Shown here one piece after another: positions 19,767-30,500 of a stretch of DNA of 64,000 nucleotides; position 1 is the first letter of the stretch; each line of letters starts with the position of its first letter. Source of the DNA: Planctomycetota bacterium (GTDB lineage Bacteria > Planctomycetota > UBA8742 > UBA2392); assembly GCA_019912315.1 (NCBI GenBank), contig JAIOJA010000019.1, forward strand, positions 1-64,000, in the 5' to 3' direction. The translations under genes were made by a program, and so were the position numbers. The notes below the pieces were generated by a model that was not told where the DNA came from, did not search any database, and saw nothing but the letters and a program-made list of their open reading frames with translations.

Positions 19767-20145
19767 TCGAGGCTCCTGAATGTGCTGGTAATAATAGAGC
19801 AACGTACTCTACGGCGGGGTCACCCGGTGGGCAATGGAAGCCCTGCCAATTCCGCAGGGTTGTCAACAAACCTGCCTTGATGGCGGGCGGATTGGTCGCA
19901 GGGGCACGAATCGGCTAGGCACGAGCTTTGCAACCGGATCCTTCGCAAAGCTTTTCGGAATCACGCCTACAGGTAAGGCGTTCTTTCCACAACGTTCAGG
20001 TGGTGCGTGTCCGCAAACCCGCCTGATCCACAGCAGAAATGCGGAATCGGCCACAGCGCATGTCGTTGACGCACTCACAGCGCACGGATACCGTTGAGGA
20101 AACTGTGACTACAGCCCCGCTCGCTGGGCGGGATAGAGGCGGAAC

Positions 20146-22719
20146 ATGTTCGAGCAATTCACCGAGCGCGCACGAAAAGTACTGGGACTGGCACGCCAGG
20201 AAGCCCAGAAGTTCAACCACGAGTACATCGGCACGGAGCACATCCTGCTCGGGCTGATTCTCGAAGGCTCCGGCGTTGCAGCCACCGTCCTGCGCAACAT
20301 GGACGTTGACCTGCGCAAGATCCGCCTCGAGATCGAAAAGCTCGTACAGCAGGGCCCGCAGGTCATGACCGCGCCCTCCAAGCTGCCATTCACCCCGCGT
20401 GCCAAGCGCGTGATCGACCTGGCCAAGGAAGAAGCCGCCACACTGAATCACGAACACGTAGGCACGGAGCATCTGCTGCTTGGCCTGCTGCGCGAAAACG
20501 AAGGCATTGCCGCGCAGGTCCTCATGAACCTCGGCGTGCGCCTTGACGAAGTGCGCGAGGAAGTGCTTGAGCTGCTGAGCCCCGACGCCAGCGCCGGCGA
20601 CAAGGGCGACACCGGCCGTCGCGGCAAGCCGCGTGACACGGCCAGCATCGGCCCCGGCGCCGCGAACGCCGGCGGCGAAAAAAGCAAAACCCCCGCGCTT
20701 GACGCTTTCGGGCGCGATTTAACAGAGCTCGCCCGGGAAGGCACGCTTGACCCGGTCATCGGGCGCAAAGATGAAATCGAACGTGTCATCCAGGTTCTCT
20801 GCCGCCGCACCAAGAACAACCCGGTGCTGATCGGTGAAGCCGGCGTCGGCAAGACCGCTATTGTTGAAGGCCTGGCCCAGGAAGTGATTTCCGGTGCCGT
20901 GCCTGAGCTGCTGCGTGATCGCCGTATTGTCGTGCTCGACCTTGCCATGATGGTGGCGGGCACCAAGTACCGCGGCCAGTTCGAAGAGCGCATCAAAGCC
21001 GTCATGACGGAAGTGCGCCGCGCCAAGAACGTGATTCTGTTCATTGACGAGCTTCACACGCTGGTTGGCGCGGGCGGTGCCGAAGGCGCCATCGACGCCA
21101 GCAACGTGCTTAAACCCGCGCTTTCCCGCGGTGAGGTACAGGTGATCGGCGCGACGACGCTGGATGAATACCGCCGCTACATTGAGAAAGACGGAGCACT
21201 GGAGCGCCGCTTCCAGCAGGTGCTGGTCGAGCCGCCAAATGTCGAAGACACGCTGGCGATCATGCACGGCCTCAAGGATCGCTATGAGACGCACCACCGC
21301 GTGCGCTACACCGACGACGCCCTGAAGGCCTGCGTGGACCTGTCCTCGCGCTACATCCCCAGCCGCTTCCTGCCGGATAAGGCCATCGACGTGATGGACG
21401 AGGCCGGCGCGCGTATCCGCCTGCGGTCCATGAGCAAACCGCCTGACCTGTCGGAGCTCAACGGCGAAATCGAGAAGCTCGAGGCCGAGAAGGACGACGC
21501 CATCAGCAACCAGGAGTACGAGAAGGCCGCCCAGTTGCGCGACAAGGCCATGCAGTTGCGCAAGGAAAAGGAGCGCACCCAGCGCGAATGGCGTGAGCAG
21601 TCGAACCTTATCAGCGGCGAAGTGGATGAAGAGATCATCTGCGAGACCGTCAGCAAAATGACCGGCATTCCGCTGACTCGTATTGACCAGGGCGAATCCG
21701 AGCGCCTGCTGCGCATGGAAGAAGACCTGCACAAGCGCGTGGTCAGCCAGGACGAAGCCATCGGGCAGATCGCCCGGGCCATGCGTCGCTCACGCGCGGG
21801 GTTGAAGAACCCGAAACGGCCGATCGGCAGTTTCCTGTTCGTCGGGCCCACGGGCGTCGGCAAGACCCTGCTGTGCAAGGCGCTGGCCGAGTTCATGTTC
21901 GGCAGTGAAGATTCACTCGTGCAGATCGACATGTCCGAGTACATGGAAAAGTTCAACGTCAGCCGCCTGGTCGGCGCGCCCCCGGGCTACGTCGGCTACG
22001 AAGAAGGCGGACAGTTGACCGAGAAAATCCGCCGCCGCCCCTACGCCGTCGTGCTGATGGACGAAATCGAGAAGGCCCACCCGGACGTCTACAACATGCT
22101 TCTTCAAGTCATGGAAGAAGGCCAGTTGACGGACAGCTTCGGCCGCATCGTCGACTTCAAGAACGTCGTGCTGATTCTGACCAGCAACATCGGCGCGAAC
22201 ATCATCAAGAACCAGACCGGCCTGGGTTTCGTCAAGAAAGACGACGAATCGCGCCACGAAAAGATGCGCGAGATGCTGATGCACGAGATCGAGCGCCACT
22301 TCAAGCCGGAGTTCCTGAACCGTCTCGATGAAATCATCGTCTTCAAGCCGCTGACCAAAGAGGACATCTTCAAGATTTTCGACATCGAGATTCGCGGCGT
22401 GCGCAAGCGCCTGGCCGAGCACGAGGTTGAAATCGATGTGCCGGTCGAGGCCAAGGAGTGGGTGCTCGAAACCAAGGAAGTCCAGAACCTTGAGTTCGGC
22501 GCGCGGCCATTGCGCCGCGGCATTGAGAAGTACATCGAGAACCCGCTGAGCGAGGAGCTGCTGCGCGGCAAACTTGAGGGCAAGAGCAAGGTCACGGTCA
22601 AGGTGAAGAAGGTGAAGGGCGAAACGGACAAGACCGAGCTCGACTTTGTCTACACCGACAAGCCCAAGGAAAAGAAGAAAGAGAAGTCCGAGACCGAAAA
22701 GGTCGTCAGCGAAAACTAG
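20146..22719 (+). CDS. clpC: ATP-dependent Clp protease ATP-binding subunit ClpC
   Basis: Clp_N repeats ([20 protein letters not shown]), two AAA+ Walker A motifs ([29 protein letters not shown]), UvrB-like middle segment. Confidence 0.96.
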   Translation: MFEQFTERARKVLGLARQEAQKFNHEYIGTEHILLGLILEGSGVAATVLRNMDVDLRKIRLEIEKLVQQGPQVMTAPSKLPFTPRAKRVIDLAKEEAATLNHEHVGTEHLLLGLLRENEGIAAQVLMNLGVRLDEVREEVLELLSPDASAGDKGDTGRRGKPRDTASIGPGAANAGGEKSKTPALDAFGRDLTELAREGTLDPVIGRKDEIERVIQVLCRRTKNNPVLIGEAGVGKTAIVEGLAQEVISGAVPELLRDRRIVVLDLAMMVAGTKYRGQFEERIKAVMTEVRRAKNVILFIDELHTLVGAGGAEGAIDASNVLKPALSRGEVQVIGATTLDEYRRYIEKDGALERRFQQVLVEPPNVEDTLAIMHGLKDRYETHHRVRYTDDALKACVDLSSRYIPSRFLPDKAIDVMDEAGARIRLRSMSKPPDLSELNGEIEKLEAEKDDAISNQEYEKAAQLRDKAMQLRKEKERTQREWREQSNLISGEVDEEIICETVSKMTGIPLTRIDQGESERLLRMEEDLHKRVVSQDEAIGQIARAMRRSRAGLKNPKRPIGSFLFVGPTGVGKTLLCKALAEFMFGSEDSLVQIDMSEYMEKFNVSRLVGAPPGYVGYEEGGQLTEKIRRRPYAVVLMDEIEKAHPDVYNMLLQVMEEGQLTDSFGRIVDFKNVVLILTSNIGANIIKNQTGLGFVKKDDESRHEKMREMLMHEIERHFKPEFLNRLDEIIVFKPLTKEDIFKIFDIEIRGVRKRLAEHEVEIDVPVEAKEWVLETKEVQNLEFGARPLRRGIEKYIENPLSEELLRGKLEGKSKVTVKVKKVKGETDKTELDFVYTDKPKEKKKEKSETEKVVSEN

Positions 22720-22759
22720 CTACGGGCATACAGTGAGCACGCTCGCTCAAGACACCACG

Positions 22760-22785
22760 CAAACGCCCGCTGACGCGGGCGTTTG
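22760..22785. terminator. Hairpin between clpC and convergent tRNA-Ala
   Basis: caaacgcccgc-tgac-gcgggcgtttg, 11-bp perfect. Confidence 0.65.
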
Positions 22786-22856
22786 TCGTGCTGGACCCGA
22801 GGCGTAAGCGAAGCGGCCGTGCGAACAGGATTGTTCACACGACCGCTGGCTGACTC

Positions 22857-22932
22857 TGGTGGACCCGAGGGGAGTCGAACCCCTGACCTATGCATTGCGA
22901 ACGCATCGCTCTACCAACTGAGCTACGGGCCC
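22857..22932 (-). tRNA. tRNA-Ala(CGC), CCA encoded
   Basis: gggcccgtagctcagttggtagagcgatgcgttcgcaatgcataggtcaggggttcgactcccctcgggtccacca; anticodon loop TTCGCAA. Confidence 0.93.
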
Positions 22933-23059
22933 ACTATCGGCGCAAAACGTACATTCCCTCACTCAAACGGCAACAGCCCGGCATCAAGTTGCGGGAATCC
23001 TGTTAGATTCCGGGCCCTCAGGCGACTACCCTGTCACCGCACTTGCCGTTGGAGAACAC

Positions 23060-24268
23060 ATGAAAAAGCTCGCTGTGCTGCTGCTGGCGACCCTGATTCT
23101 GCCGGCCCTGGCACTCAATACCGCCGCCCAGGACAAGACCAAGGCCAAAGAAGACAAGTGGCCCGATTCCAACCCGGAAGCCAGCCTGCCCGCCACCCAG
23201 CCCGAAAAAGGCCCCGGCGGCAGCGATTACGCCCACGAGGAAGTTGCGGTCTACGAAGCCCTCGAGGCTGGCGAGCACTACTGGCTTTATACGCCCGCCA
23301 AGCCCGTCCCCAAAACCGCGCCGGTCGTCGTTTTCGTGCACGGCTATAACGCCCTGAAACCCGAGGGTTACGAAGCCTGGCTGCAACACCTGGTCAAACG
23401 CGGCAATATCGTTATCTACCCGCAATACCAGGCACACGGGCTCGACCCGGCCGTCAACTGGTGCCCCAACGTCGCCACCAGCGTGCTCGACGCCTTCAAG
23501 TATCTCGAAGCGGACGAAACCCGTGTCCAGCCTGACAAAGAGAAGTTTGCCATCGCCGGCCATTCCGCGGGCGGCGTGACCACGGCGAATCTCGCGGCCG
23601 ACTACGAGAACCTGAAGCTGCCCAAGCCGAAGGTCGCCATGCCGATCCAGCCCGGGCGCGCCTTCAACTACAAAAACAGCGGGCAGAAGTCGTCCATGCT
23701 GATCCCGTTCAATGACTTCAGCAAGATACCCGCGGACTGCCTGCTGCTGAGCGTCTTCAGCGACAGCGACACCACAGTCGGTTCCTGGTGCGCCAAAACC
23801 TTCTTCGCCGAAGCGACCGGCGTGAAGGCGGAAAACAAGAACCTCGTCGAATTCGTAAGCTGCGATTACTGCGGCGCGCCCGCTGTCGCAAGCCACTACT
23901 TCCCGGCCTGCCCCGAAGACGCAAGCCTGGGCGGCATTGACCACTTCGACTGGCACGGCACCTGGAAACTGCTGGATGGTCTGTGCGACGCCGCCTTCTA
24001 CGGCAAGAACCGCAAGTACGCCCTCGGTGGCACACCCGAGCAGAAGTTCATGGGCAAATGCAGCGACGGGCGCCCGCACGACGAGCTCAAGGTCTGGACC
24101 GGCGACGCAGAAGTAGACCCGGACGCCGTCGAGTACGAGCCCGTATACGACCGCAACGGCAAACGCATCGCGTCCAGGAAGCAGCCTGAAGAAAAGCACG
24201 CCGAGCCCAAGAAGGAAAAGCCCTCCAAGACGCCCGGCCGCAAAGAAGAAGACGAAGAAGAGTTTTAG
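23060..24268 (+). CDS. Secreted alpha/beta hydrolase
   Basis: signal peptide; VVVFVHGYNA; nucleophile elbow FAIAGHSAGG. Confidence 0.8.
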   Translation: MKKLAVLLLATLILPALALNTAAQDKTKAKEDKWPDSNPEASLPATQPEKGPGGSDYAHEEVAVYEALEAGEHYWLYTPAKPVPKTAPVVVFVHGYNALKPEGYEAWLQHLVKRGNIVIYPQYQAHGLDPAVNWCPNVATSVLDAFKYLEADETRVQPDKEKFAIAGHSAGGVTTANLAADYENLKLPKPKVAMPIQPGRAFNYKNSGQKSSMLIPFNDFSKIPADCLLLSVFSDSDTTVGSWCAKTFFAEATGVKAENKNLVEFVSCDYCGAPAVASHYFPACPEDASLGGIDHFDWHGTWKLLDGLCDAAFYGKNRKYALGGTPEQKFMGKCSDGRPHDELKVWTGDAEVDPDAVEYEPVYDRNGKRIASRKQPEEKHAEPKKEKPSKTPGRKEEDEEEF

Positions 24269-24284
24269 TTGCGCACGTAGTTCA

Positions 24285-24367
24285 GCCCCCAGAGGGGGCG
24301 TTAGAGACTAGCCCGGGGCGTGAGCCCCGGGTTTGCGTTGGCGAGAAATCCAGAGCCCCGTAGGGGC
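24285..24367. repeat. Three consecutive GC hairpins
   Basis: cccccagaggggg; cccggggc-gtga-gccccggg (24312-24331); gcccc-gta-ggggc (24355-24367). Confidence 0.65.
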
Positions 24368-24495
24368 GACAGAATTGCTCCCACTTGCGACCGAACCTCG
24401 TACCAAGGACCATACCCACGTGCGGAGGTGGCATCGAGGCGCACGTCGGCTCGAAAGTGGAGCTTGGCGAAACGGCAGCAGACGCGCTGGACATT

Positions 24496-24580
<85 letters not shown>

Positions 24581-24742
24581 GACTTCGCCCGCCACGATCT
24601 GCCGACCGCGGCGCGCTTCGTCTGGTCGTTCAGGCTAAACCCCGTGAGTGGCGGGCCTGCCCGCCGAAGCTTTGTCGAAGGCGGGTTGCCCCAACCCCGC
24701 AATTCCGTTTATAACCGGGGAAACGCCACCGCAGGGATTGCC

Positions 24743-25951
24743 ATGACAACAACCGAAGCCACAGCCACCAACTTCGACCTGACTGAAGAGCAGCAGCAGA
24801 TCCAGCAGGCCGCGCGCGAATTCGCCCGTGATGCCGTCGCGCCGCTCGCACAGGAGCTCGACGAAAAGGCCGAGTTCCCCGTCGACAACTACAAGCAGAT
24901 GGCCGAGCTGGGCTTCCTCGGGCTCAGCATCCCCGAAGAGGCCGGCGGCAGCGGTTTTGACACCCTGAGTTTCATTCTCGTCGTCGAAGAACTCAGCAAA
25001 GTCTGCGGCAGCACCGGCCTCGGCTACGCGGCCCACATCAGCCTGGGCGTCACGCCGATCCACCTGTTCGGCACGGATGAACAGAAGCAGAAGTATGTCC
25101 CGCAACTCTGCAAAGGCGTCGATGACGCAGGCAATCTAACCCTCGGCTGCTTCGGCCTGACCGAGCCCGGCGCAGGCTCCGACGCCGGCGGCACCAAAAC
25201 CACGGCCGAGCGCAAGGATGACCACTGGCTAGTAAATGGCAGAAAGGCCTGGATCACCAACCCGCATTACGCGAAGACCTGCATCTTCACCGCCAAGACC
25301 AACCAGAACCCGAAAGATGGCAAAGGCATCACCGCGTTCATCGCCGAGCTCGACACCCCCGGCTTCAAGGTCGAGGCCAAAGAGGACAAACTGGGGATGC
25401 GGTCTTCCGACACGGCCCAGCTCGTGTTCGAAGACATGAAGCTGCCGCTGGACGCCGTCGCCGGCGGCGAGCCCCAGGTGGACGTCGGGTTTAATAAATT
25501 CATGAAGACCCTGGCGGGCGGGCGCATCAGCATCGGCGCGCTCGCGCTCGGTATCGCCGAAGGGGCCTACCAGAAGGCGCTGGAGTACGCGCGCCAGCGC
25601 AAGCAGTTCAACAAGCCGATCGGGACCTTCCAGGGCGTGGCCTTCATGCTCGCGGACATGGCCATGGAGATCAGCGCCGCGCGCCACCTCGTGTATCACG
25701 CCGCGCGCCTAAGGGACGCAGGCCGAGACTTCGCCCAGGCCGGCAGCATGGCCAAGCTGATGGCCAGCGAAGTTGCCATGAAGACCTGCACCAACGCGAT
25801 TCAGGTGTTGGGCGGCGTAGGCTACACAAGGGAGTACGACGTAGAGCGCATGCTAAGAGACGCCAAGCTCTGCGAAATCGGCGAAGGCACCAGCGAAGTC
25901 CAGCGGCTGGTCATCAGCCGCCAGATCCTCGGCGATTTGCGAAACGTCTAG
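24743..25951 (+). CDS. Acyl-CoA dehydrogenase
   Basis: FGLTEPGAGSDAGGTKT, YARQRKQFNKPIGTFQGV, QVLGGVGYTREYDVERMLRDAKLCEIGEGTSEVQRLVISR. Confidence 0.95.
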   Translation: MTTTEATATNFDLTEEQQQIQQAAREFARDAVAPLAQELDEKAEFPVDNYKQMAELGFLGLSIPEEAGGSGFDTLSFILVVEELSKVCGSTGLGYAAHISLGVTPIHLFGTDEQKQKYVPQLCKGVDDAGNLTLGCFGLTEPGAGSDAGGTKTTAERKDDHWLVNGRKAWITNPHYAKTCIFTAKTNQNPKDGKGITAFIAELDTPGFKVEAKEDKLGMRSSDTAQLVFEDMKLPLDAVAGGEPQVDVGFNKFMKTLAGGRISIGALALGIAEGAYQKALEYARQRKQFNKPIGTFQGVAFMLADMAMEISAARHLVYHAARLRDAGRDFAQAGSMAKLMASEVAMKTCTNAIQVLGGVGYTREYDVERMLRDAKLCEIGEGTSEVQRLVISRQILGDLRNV

Positions 25952-25998
25952 AGCCCCGGCCGAAAGGCCGGGGACACCCGCCGATGTTGGCGGGTGAA
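25950..25998 (-). repeat. REP-like double hairpin, copy 1
   Basis: reverse complement ttcacccgccaacatcggcgggtgtccccggcctttcggccggggctct. Confidence 0.85.
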
Positions 25999-26132
25999 AG
26001 CAGTTTGGGGTTTCGTTCACGGGGCAACGTTGCGAATTGATGCCGGATTCGTTCACGTGGCAACCGCGCCGTCACGCATCGCGCACGTTTGCTACGCGAA
26101 CCCGCGGCCTTTCGGGCACTTATGCCGGATTC

Positions 26133-26182
26133 ATTCACCCGCCAACTTCGGCGGGTGCCCCCGGCCTTTCGGCCGGGGCTCT
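26133..26182 (+). repeat. REP-like double hairpin, copy 2
   Basis: attcacccgccaacttcggcgggtgcccccggcctttcggccggggctct. Confidence 0.85.
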
Positions 26183-26187
26183 GTTTA

Positions 26188-26727
26188 TTAAATGTCGGGG
26201 CCTTGATCTTCGAGGACGTACTTGATGGCGCGTTTCAGTGAGCGCTCGCTTCGGATGCGTCCTTTGTTTCCTCGTTCGGTCCATATTGGTTGATCCGGCG
26301 GGAATGCCTTCTCCTCGCGGAGGATGCGGGTGGCGCGGGCCTTGATGGCGTTCAGCATCTTGCTGGCTGGCTCGGCGGCTTCGACTACCAGGTGCACGTG
26401 GTTGGTGCGGACGTTGATGGCGTGGAGCCCCCAGCTTTTGAAGTTGCAGTAGTTCTCGATGGTCTCGCGCACGATGCGGCGGGCGTTTGCGTCGAGCTTG
26501 ACCTTCGGGTGCTTCAGGCGCTCTTCCATGTACTCGTGCAGGATGGGGTCGGGCGCGACGTACTTGCGATCGATGTCCTTTGACTTGCGATCAACTGAGC
26601 CGCGCTCATTGCCGTGCAGCCAGGTTCCGTAGGTGGTGAACGGTTCTGGTGGTCGATTCGCCCGCCAACTTCGGCGGGCGTCCCCGGCGTTTCCGCCGGG
26701 GCTCTGATGCCCCGGGGTGTGTCGCAT
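26188..26727 (-). CDS. REP-associated tyrosine transposase (RAYT; HUH/Y1 family)
   Basis: FTTYGTWLHGNERGSVDR, NHVHLVV (HUH motif), IKYVLEDQG (candidate catalytic Tyr); N-terminus translated through REP copy 3. Confidence 0.85.
   Translation of the reverse strand: MRHTPGHQSPGGNAGDARRSWRANRPPEPFTTYGTWLHGNERGSVDRKSKDIDRKYVAPDPILHEYMEERLKHPKVKLDANARRIVRETIENYCNFKSWGLHAINVRTNHVHLVVEAAEPASKMLNAIKARATRILREEKAFPPDQPIWTERGNKGRIRSERSLKRAIKYVLEDQGPDI
26656..26705 (+). repeat. REP-like double hairpin, copy 3 (inside RAYT 5' end)
   Basis: attcgcccgccaacttcggcgggcgtccccggcgtttccgccggggctct; compensatory g/c change in hairpin 2 (ggcGttt/CSgcc). Confidence 0.85.
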
Positions 26728-26774
26728 GCCTTGTTACGATTTCCTGCATCGATCTTGGTGAAAGGGAAATCGTT

Positions 26775-27482
26775 ATGAACAAGGCTCAACGTAAACGGGA
26801 GGCTCGGGAGAAGAAGGCTCGGGCCAAGGCGGCCAAGAAGGCCAGGAAGACGGTGGCTACTGAGCCGGTGGTGAAGGAGCCGGCCGGGCTTGCTACGGCG
26901 CAGCCCGTGCCTGCTGCTGCCAAAGCTTGTGCGGGCAAGGATGCCCGCACCTCAGATGCGGACAAGGATGTCCACACCACTAAGGACGTTCAGGGCTCTG
27001 AAAAGCCGTGGTACTCGATGACTCAGGAAGAGCTGGTTGCTGATCCTGAGTTGCTGGAGGCCGTGCTGGCCAGTCAGCATCGGGATGAGGAATCCTTTGA
27101 CCTGGCCGACACGGCGCGCGAGGCGGAGCACGAGCTGAAGTGGGCTCGCGGCAAGGCCAAGGAAGCCACGGCTGAGTTGCCACGCCGCCGGCGCATCTCC
27201 GACCAGCGCGCGCTGGAGATGCTGGAGGATGCGGCCGAGGCTACCCACGAAATTCTGCTGATGGTGCGGGACGCCCTGCGCGGCGTGTCACCGGAAAGGC
27301 GCGAGGCCGCGCGCGAGGTCTTGAACGCCAAGCCGCAAACGGGCGTGGACGGGCGCAAGTTGCCGCGCCGCGCACCGGACCCGGTGGTGACGCTTGAGAG
27401 GCTCAACCTCCAGGCTGCGAGTCTGCTGAAACGGATCCTGGCCAAAACCAACCCGGACGCGGGCAAGAAGAAAGCGGCATGA
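26775..27482 (+). CDS. Lys/Ala-rich hypothetical protein
   Basis: MNKAQRKREAREKKARAKAAKKARK N-terminus, helical remainder; REP-like element embedded in frame. Confidence 0.65.
   Translation: MNKAQRKREAREKKARAKAAKKARKTVATEPVVKEPAGLATAQPVPAAAKACAGKDARTSDADKDVHTTKDVQGSEKPWYSMTQEELVADPELLEAVLASQHRDEESFDLADTAREAEHELKWARGKAKEATAELPRRRRISDQRALEMLEDAAEATHEILLMVRDALRGVSPERREAAREVLNAKPQTGVDGRKLPRRAPDPVVTLERLNLQAASLLKRILAKTNPDAGKKKAA
26929..26976 (+). repeat. Two hairpins gtgcgggc-aaggat-gcccgcac / tgcggac-aaggat-gtccaca inside CDS
   Basis: 8-bp perfect stem plus near-identical second copy, encoded peptide AGKDARTSDADKDVHTT. Confidence 0.7.
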
Positions 27483-27598
27483 GTTCGGGCGGCATATGCG
27501 GAAGAGTCGCCTGATTGAAGCAGAGACGGTGTGATCCAGGTCGCCTAGTGAAAAAAGACAAGGGGCGTTGGCCCGCCAAACACCGCGCATCGCCGGGG

Positions 27599-30500
27599 TC
27601 ATTCGCCGGAAGCGGTTTCGACGGTGACTATCAGTTTCTCGGAGAGTTGGCCGAACCACTCTTTGCCGTCCTGGACCATGCGCCACTGCATGGCGACGGC
27701 TCCGACGGTTGAGGGCGCGGTCACCGTGAAGCTGAAGATGTACGTTTCTTTCGGGCGTACTTCGGTCCCCTGCGGGATCGGCACCCGGTTCATGCCCCAG
27801 GTGTTGTTGTCCTGTGGAGCCTGGCTGCCGAGGCGCCACGGCTTGTTGCCGGCGCTGGTCCAGGTTGTGCTGCCCATATTTTTGACCGTGACTTCCACCG
27901 TGTACTGCTGCCCGGCGGTCATGGATGTCGGCGCGCTGATACTCAAAACCTGCGCGTAGTTGCCCTGGATGTCGTCGCGAAGGGGAACTTCCAGCTGAAG
28001 ATTCAAGCTGCCGGCGGCGACGTTGCTGCCCTCGGTGGTGAAGCTCTCATGCGAACTGGTCTGCGGCACATAAAAGTAGTAGTCACCCGCGGGCACGCGG
28101 AAGGCGAAGTTGCCCGCGTTGTCCGTCTCCAACTGGAAGAAGTTGCCGTCGCGACCATCGACACCCGTCGATGCAATATGCGCGCGCACGATTACCTGCG
28201 GCAGGGGCTGCATGGTGTCCTTGTCAACGACGCGTCCCTTCAGGTCGTAGGCGGGCTCAAGCTCTATGGTGAACTCGCGTTCGGGCTCTTCCTTCAGGTT
28301 GTTGAAGTTCACGAATGCCACTTCGCTGCCGTGATAGGCGACAATCTGGTAGTTCCGCACCCAGTGGAAGTTGATGTATTTCTCGCCCTTTGCGTCCGTT
28401 GTCCCGATATCGAAGTGGCGCTTGAAATCATTCGGGTCGTCGCCCTCGGCGTCGTTGCGATAAATATGAACATGCGCGCCGGGCTGCGGTGTGCCGTTGT
28501 TGGCGACAATGATGCGGATTTCGTTGGCCCCCACCATCACGAGTTGCAGGGGCTCCGGGTCTTCACTTTCAATCGTCACGACGCTGGCTTCCTGGTAGTA
28601 GCTGGTCTTGAAAGCGGTGATCGTGTATTCGCCGGCTTTCATCTGCCCGAACTCAAAATAGCCGTAGATGTCCGTGGTCGCCTGCATGTTCCAGGGGTTG
28701 TTCTTGTCCTTGCTCAGCCCGACGCTTTCGATGCCCGCGCCCTCGGAGTCCTTGACGTAGCCCTTGATGATGAAGGCGCGCTCAAGCACAAGCTCGATCT
28801 CGCCGCCGTCCTGTACTCCCGCTAGGGCTTGCGCGGACAGCTTGGCCTCGAAGAAGCGGTTATGACTGAACGTCGCCTCGTAACTCACGCCGTTCAGCAG
28901 GCTCAACGGCAGGTCGGCGCGCCCTTCGGGCAGGTCGATCGCCAGCACCTGGGTCTTGGGTGCTTCGACGCCGGCAGGGGGCGAGCCAAACACCGGCTTG
29001 ATCGTTACCTGCACGCCGGTCTCCGGCGTGTTCGGCTGCGTGATCACCTTCACGGTAATCTTGCGGTCAACGGCCGCCTCGAAGGACTTCACTTCAATAT
29101 TGAGCGTCTTGCTTTCGGCCAGCTTCACCTCAAGCTCTTTTTCCGTGGGCAGGTAGTAGAAGCTCAGGCCGTCGGTGGTGAACACCGGCAACTGGCGAAT
29201 CTGGTCGTCAGCGATCGGATATTCATTGAGGATCTTCACTTTGTGCTTGCCCGGCTTGATGCCGCCCAGCGTGTAGCTGCCGTCGTCGGCGGTCGCCCCC
29301 GTGGCTTTGCCGTTCAGGGCCAAGGTGACCTTGGCAATGCCGACACCTTCGCAGCTTACAATGCCGGTAATGGCGGAGCCCGTCGTCAGCTTCAGCTTGA
29401 TCGGCCCGACGTTGGTGCGCGGCTTGACGTCTGTGGTGGCCTCTTCGCTGTAAAGCCCCTGGTACGTGGCCGTCAGCAGTACGCGCCCGTTGGCGAATTC
29501 GCCAAACTTGAACTTGCCCTCGGCATCCGTGACCACGGCGTCATAGGGGTAGCGCGCGCGGTCTTCCAGGTAGGTGCACTCGACAAGCGCGCCGGCGATG
29601 GGCTCGTTCTTTTCGTTGATCACCAGCCCGTGCAGGGCGCCTTCCTGTTCCAACTCGATGCGCACTTCGTGGTCATTCGCCAGAACCTTTTCATTCCGGG
29701 GCGCGAAGCCCTTGGCGGTAATGCGCAGATTCACGTCGTTGCGGAATATCCGGTCCTTGACCATGTCGAAAGTGAACTTGCCGTCCGCGCCCGTGACCGA
29801 GGCCGTGCCGTCGTCGCGTGCCAGCACGTTGGCGCCTTCGATCGGCTTGCCGGCCGGGTCAACGACAATGCCGCTGATGCCGCGCGCGAACTCGAGCAGG
29901 ATCGTCACCTCGCGCTGATCCTGCCGGAAGTTGAAGACGCGGGACGTGTAGCTCGCGTAGCCGGGCTGTTTCACTTCGAAGGTGTACAGGTAGGAATCCG
30001 CCAGCTTCAGGGTGAACTCGCCAAGCGCGTCGGCCTGGATGCTGAAGCGGTTGGCGGGGGTTGCCGCATCGCCCTGCCTGGTTGTCTGCAGGATATCCAC
30101 GTTCGCGTACGCCACGGCCCCGCCGCGCTTCTCGCGCACTTTGCCGGTCACCCGGACGCTGGGGTAAACCTTGAACGTAACCTCGGCGCCGGTCTTGAGA
30201 TCCGGGATTGCCAGGGGCTCAAACAGGTCTGCGTAGCCGATGGCGCTGACCAGCACGCTGGTGGTCTGATCTTCGGCGTCTTTCTGGTCTTCGATCAGCC
30301 TGGCAAGCTCTTTGTCACTCCAGATCACCACACCGTGCTTGTTGGTTCGCTTGGCCAGACCGGCGACAGGACCGACGAGCTTGACGTCACCGCCTTCGGT
30401 ACGCAGGGAACTGCCACGAATGGGGAAATACACGGCCGTGCCCGGCAGGGCGCGCTCGTCTTCCTTGTCAGTCACGCGGATAAGCAGATGCCCGGGCACG

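Noticed and set aside
19923-19954. Hairpin agctttgc..gcaaagcttttc upstream of clpC as a terminator
   Set aside because: No + strand gene ends there; could be a regulatory structure, evidence insufficient
23018-24199. 393-aa - strand ORF
   Set aside because: Antisense to the alpha/beta hydrolase with signal peptide and catalytic motif
25950-26706. Possible CRISPR because of repeated ~50-nt units
   Set aside because: Copies are in mixed orientation, irregularly spaced, and palindromic around a RAYT; REP elements fit better
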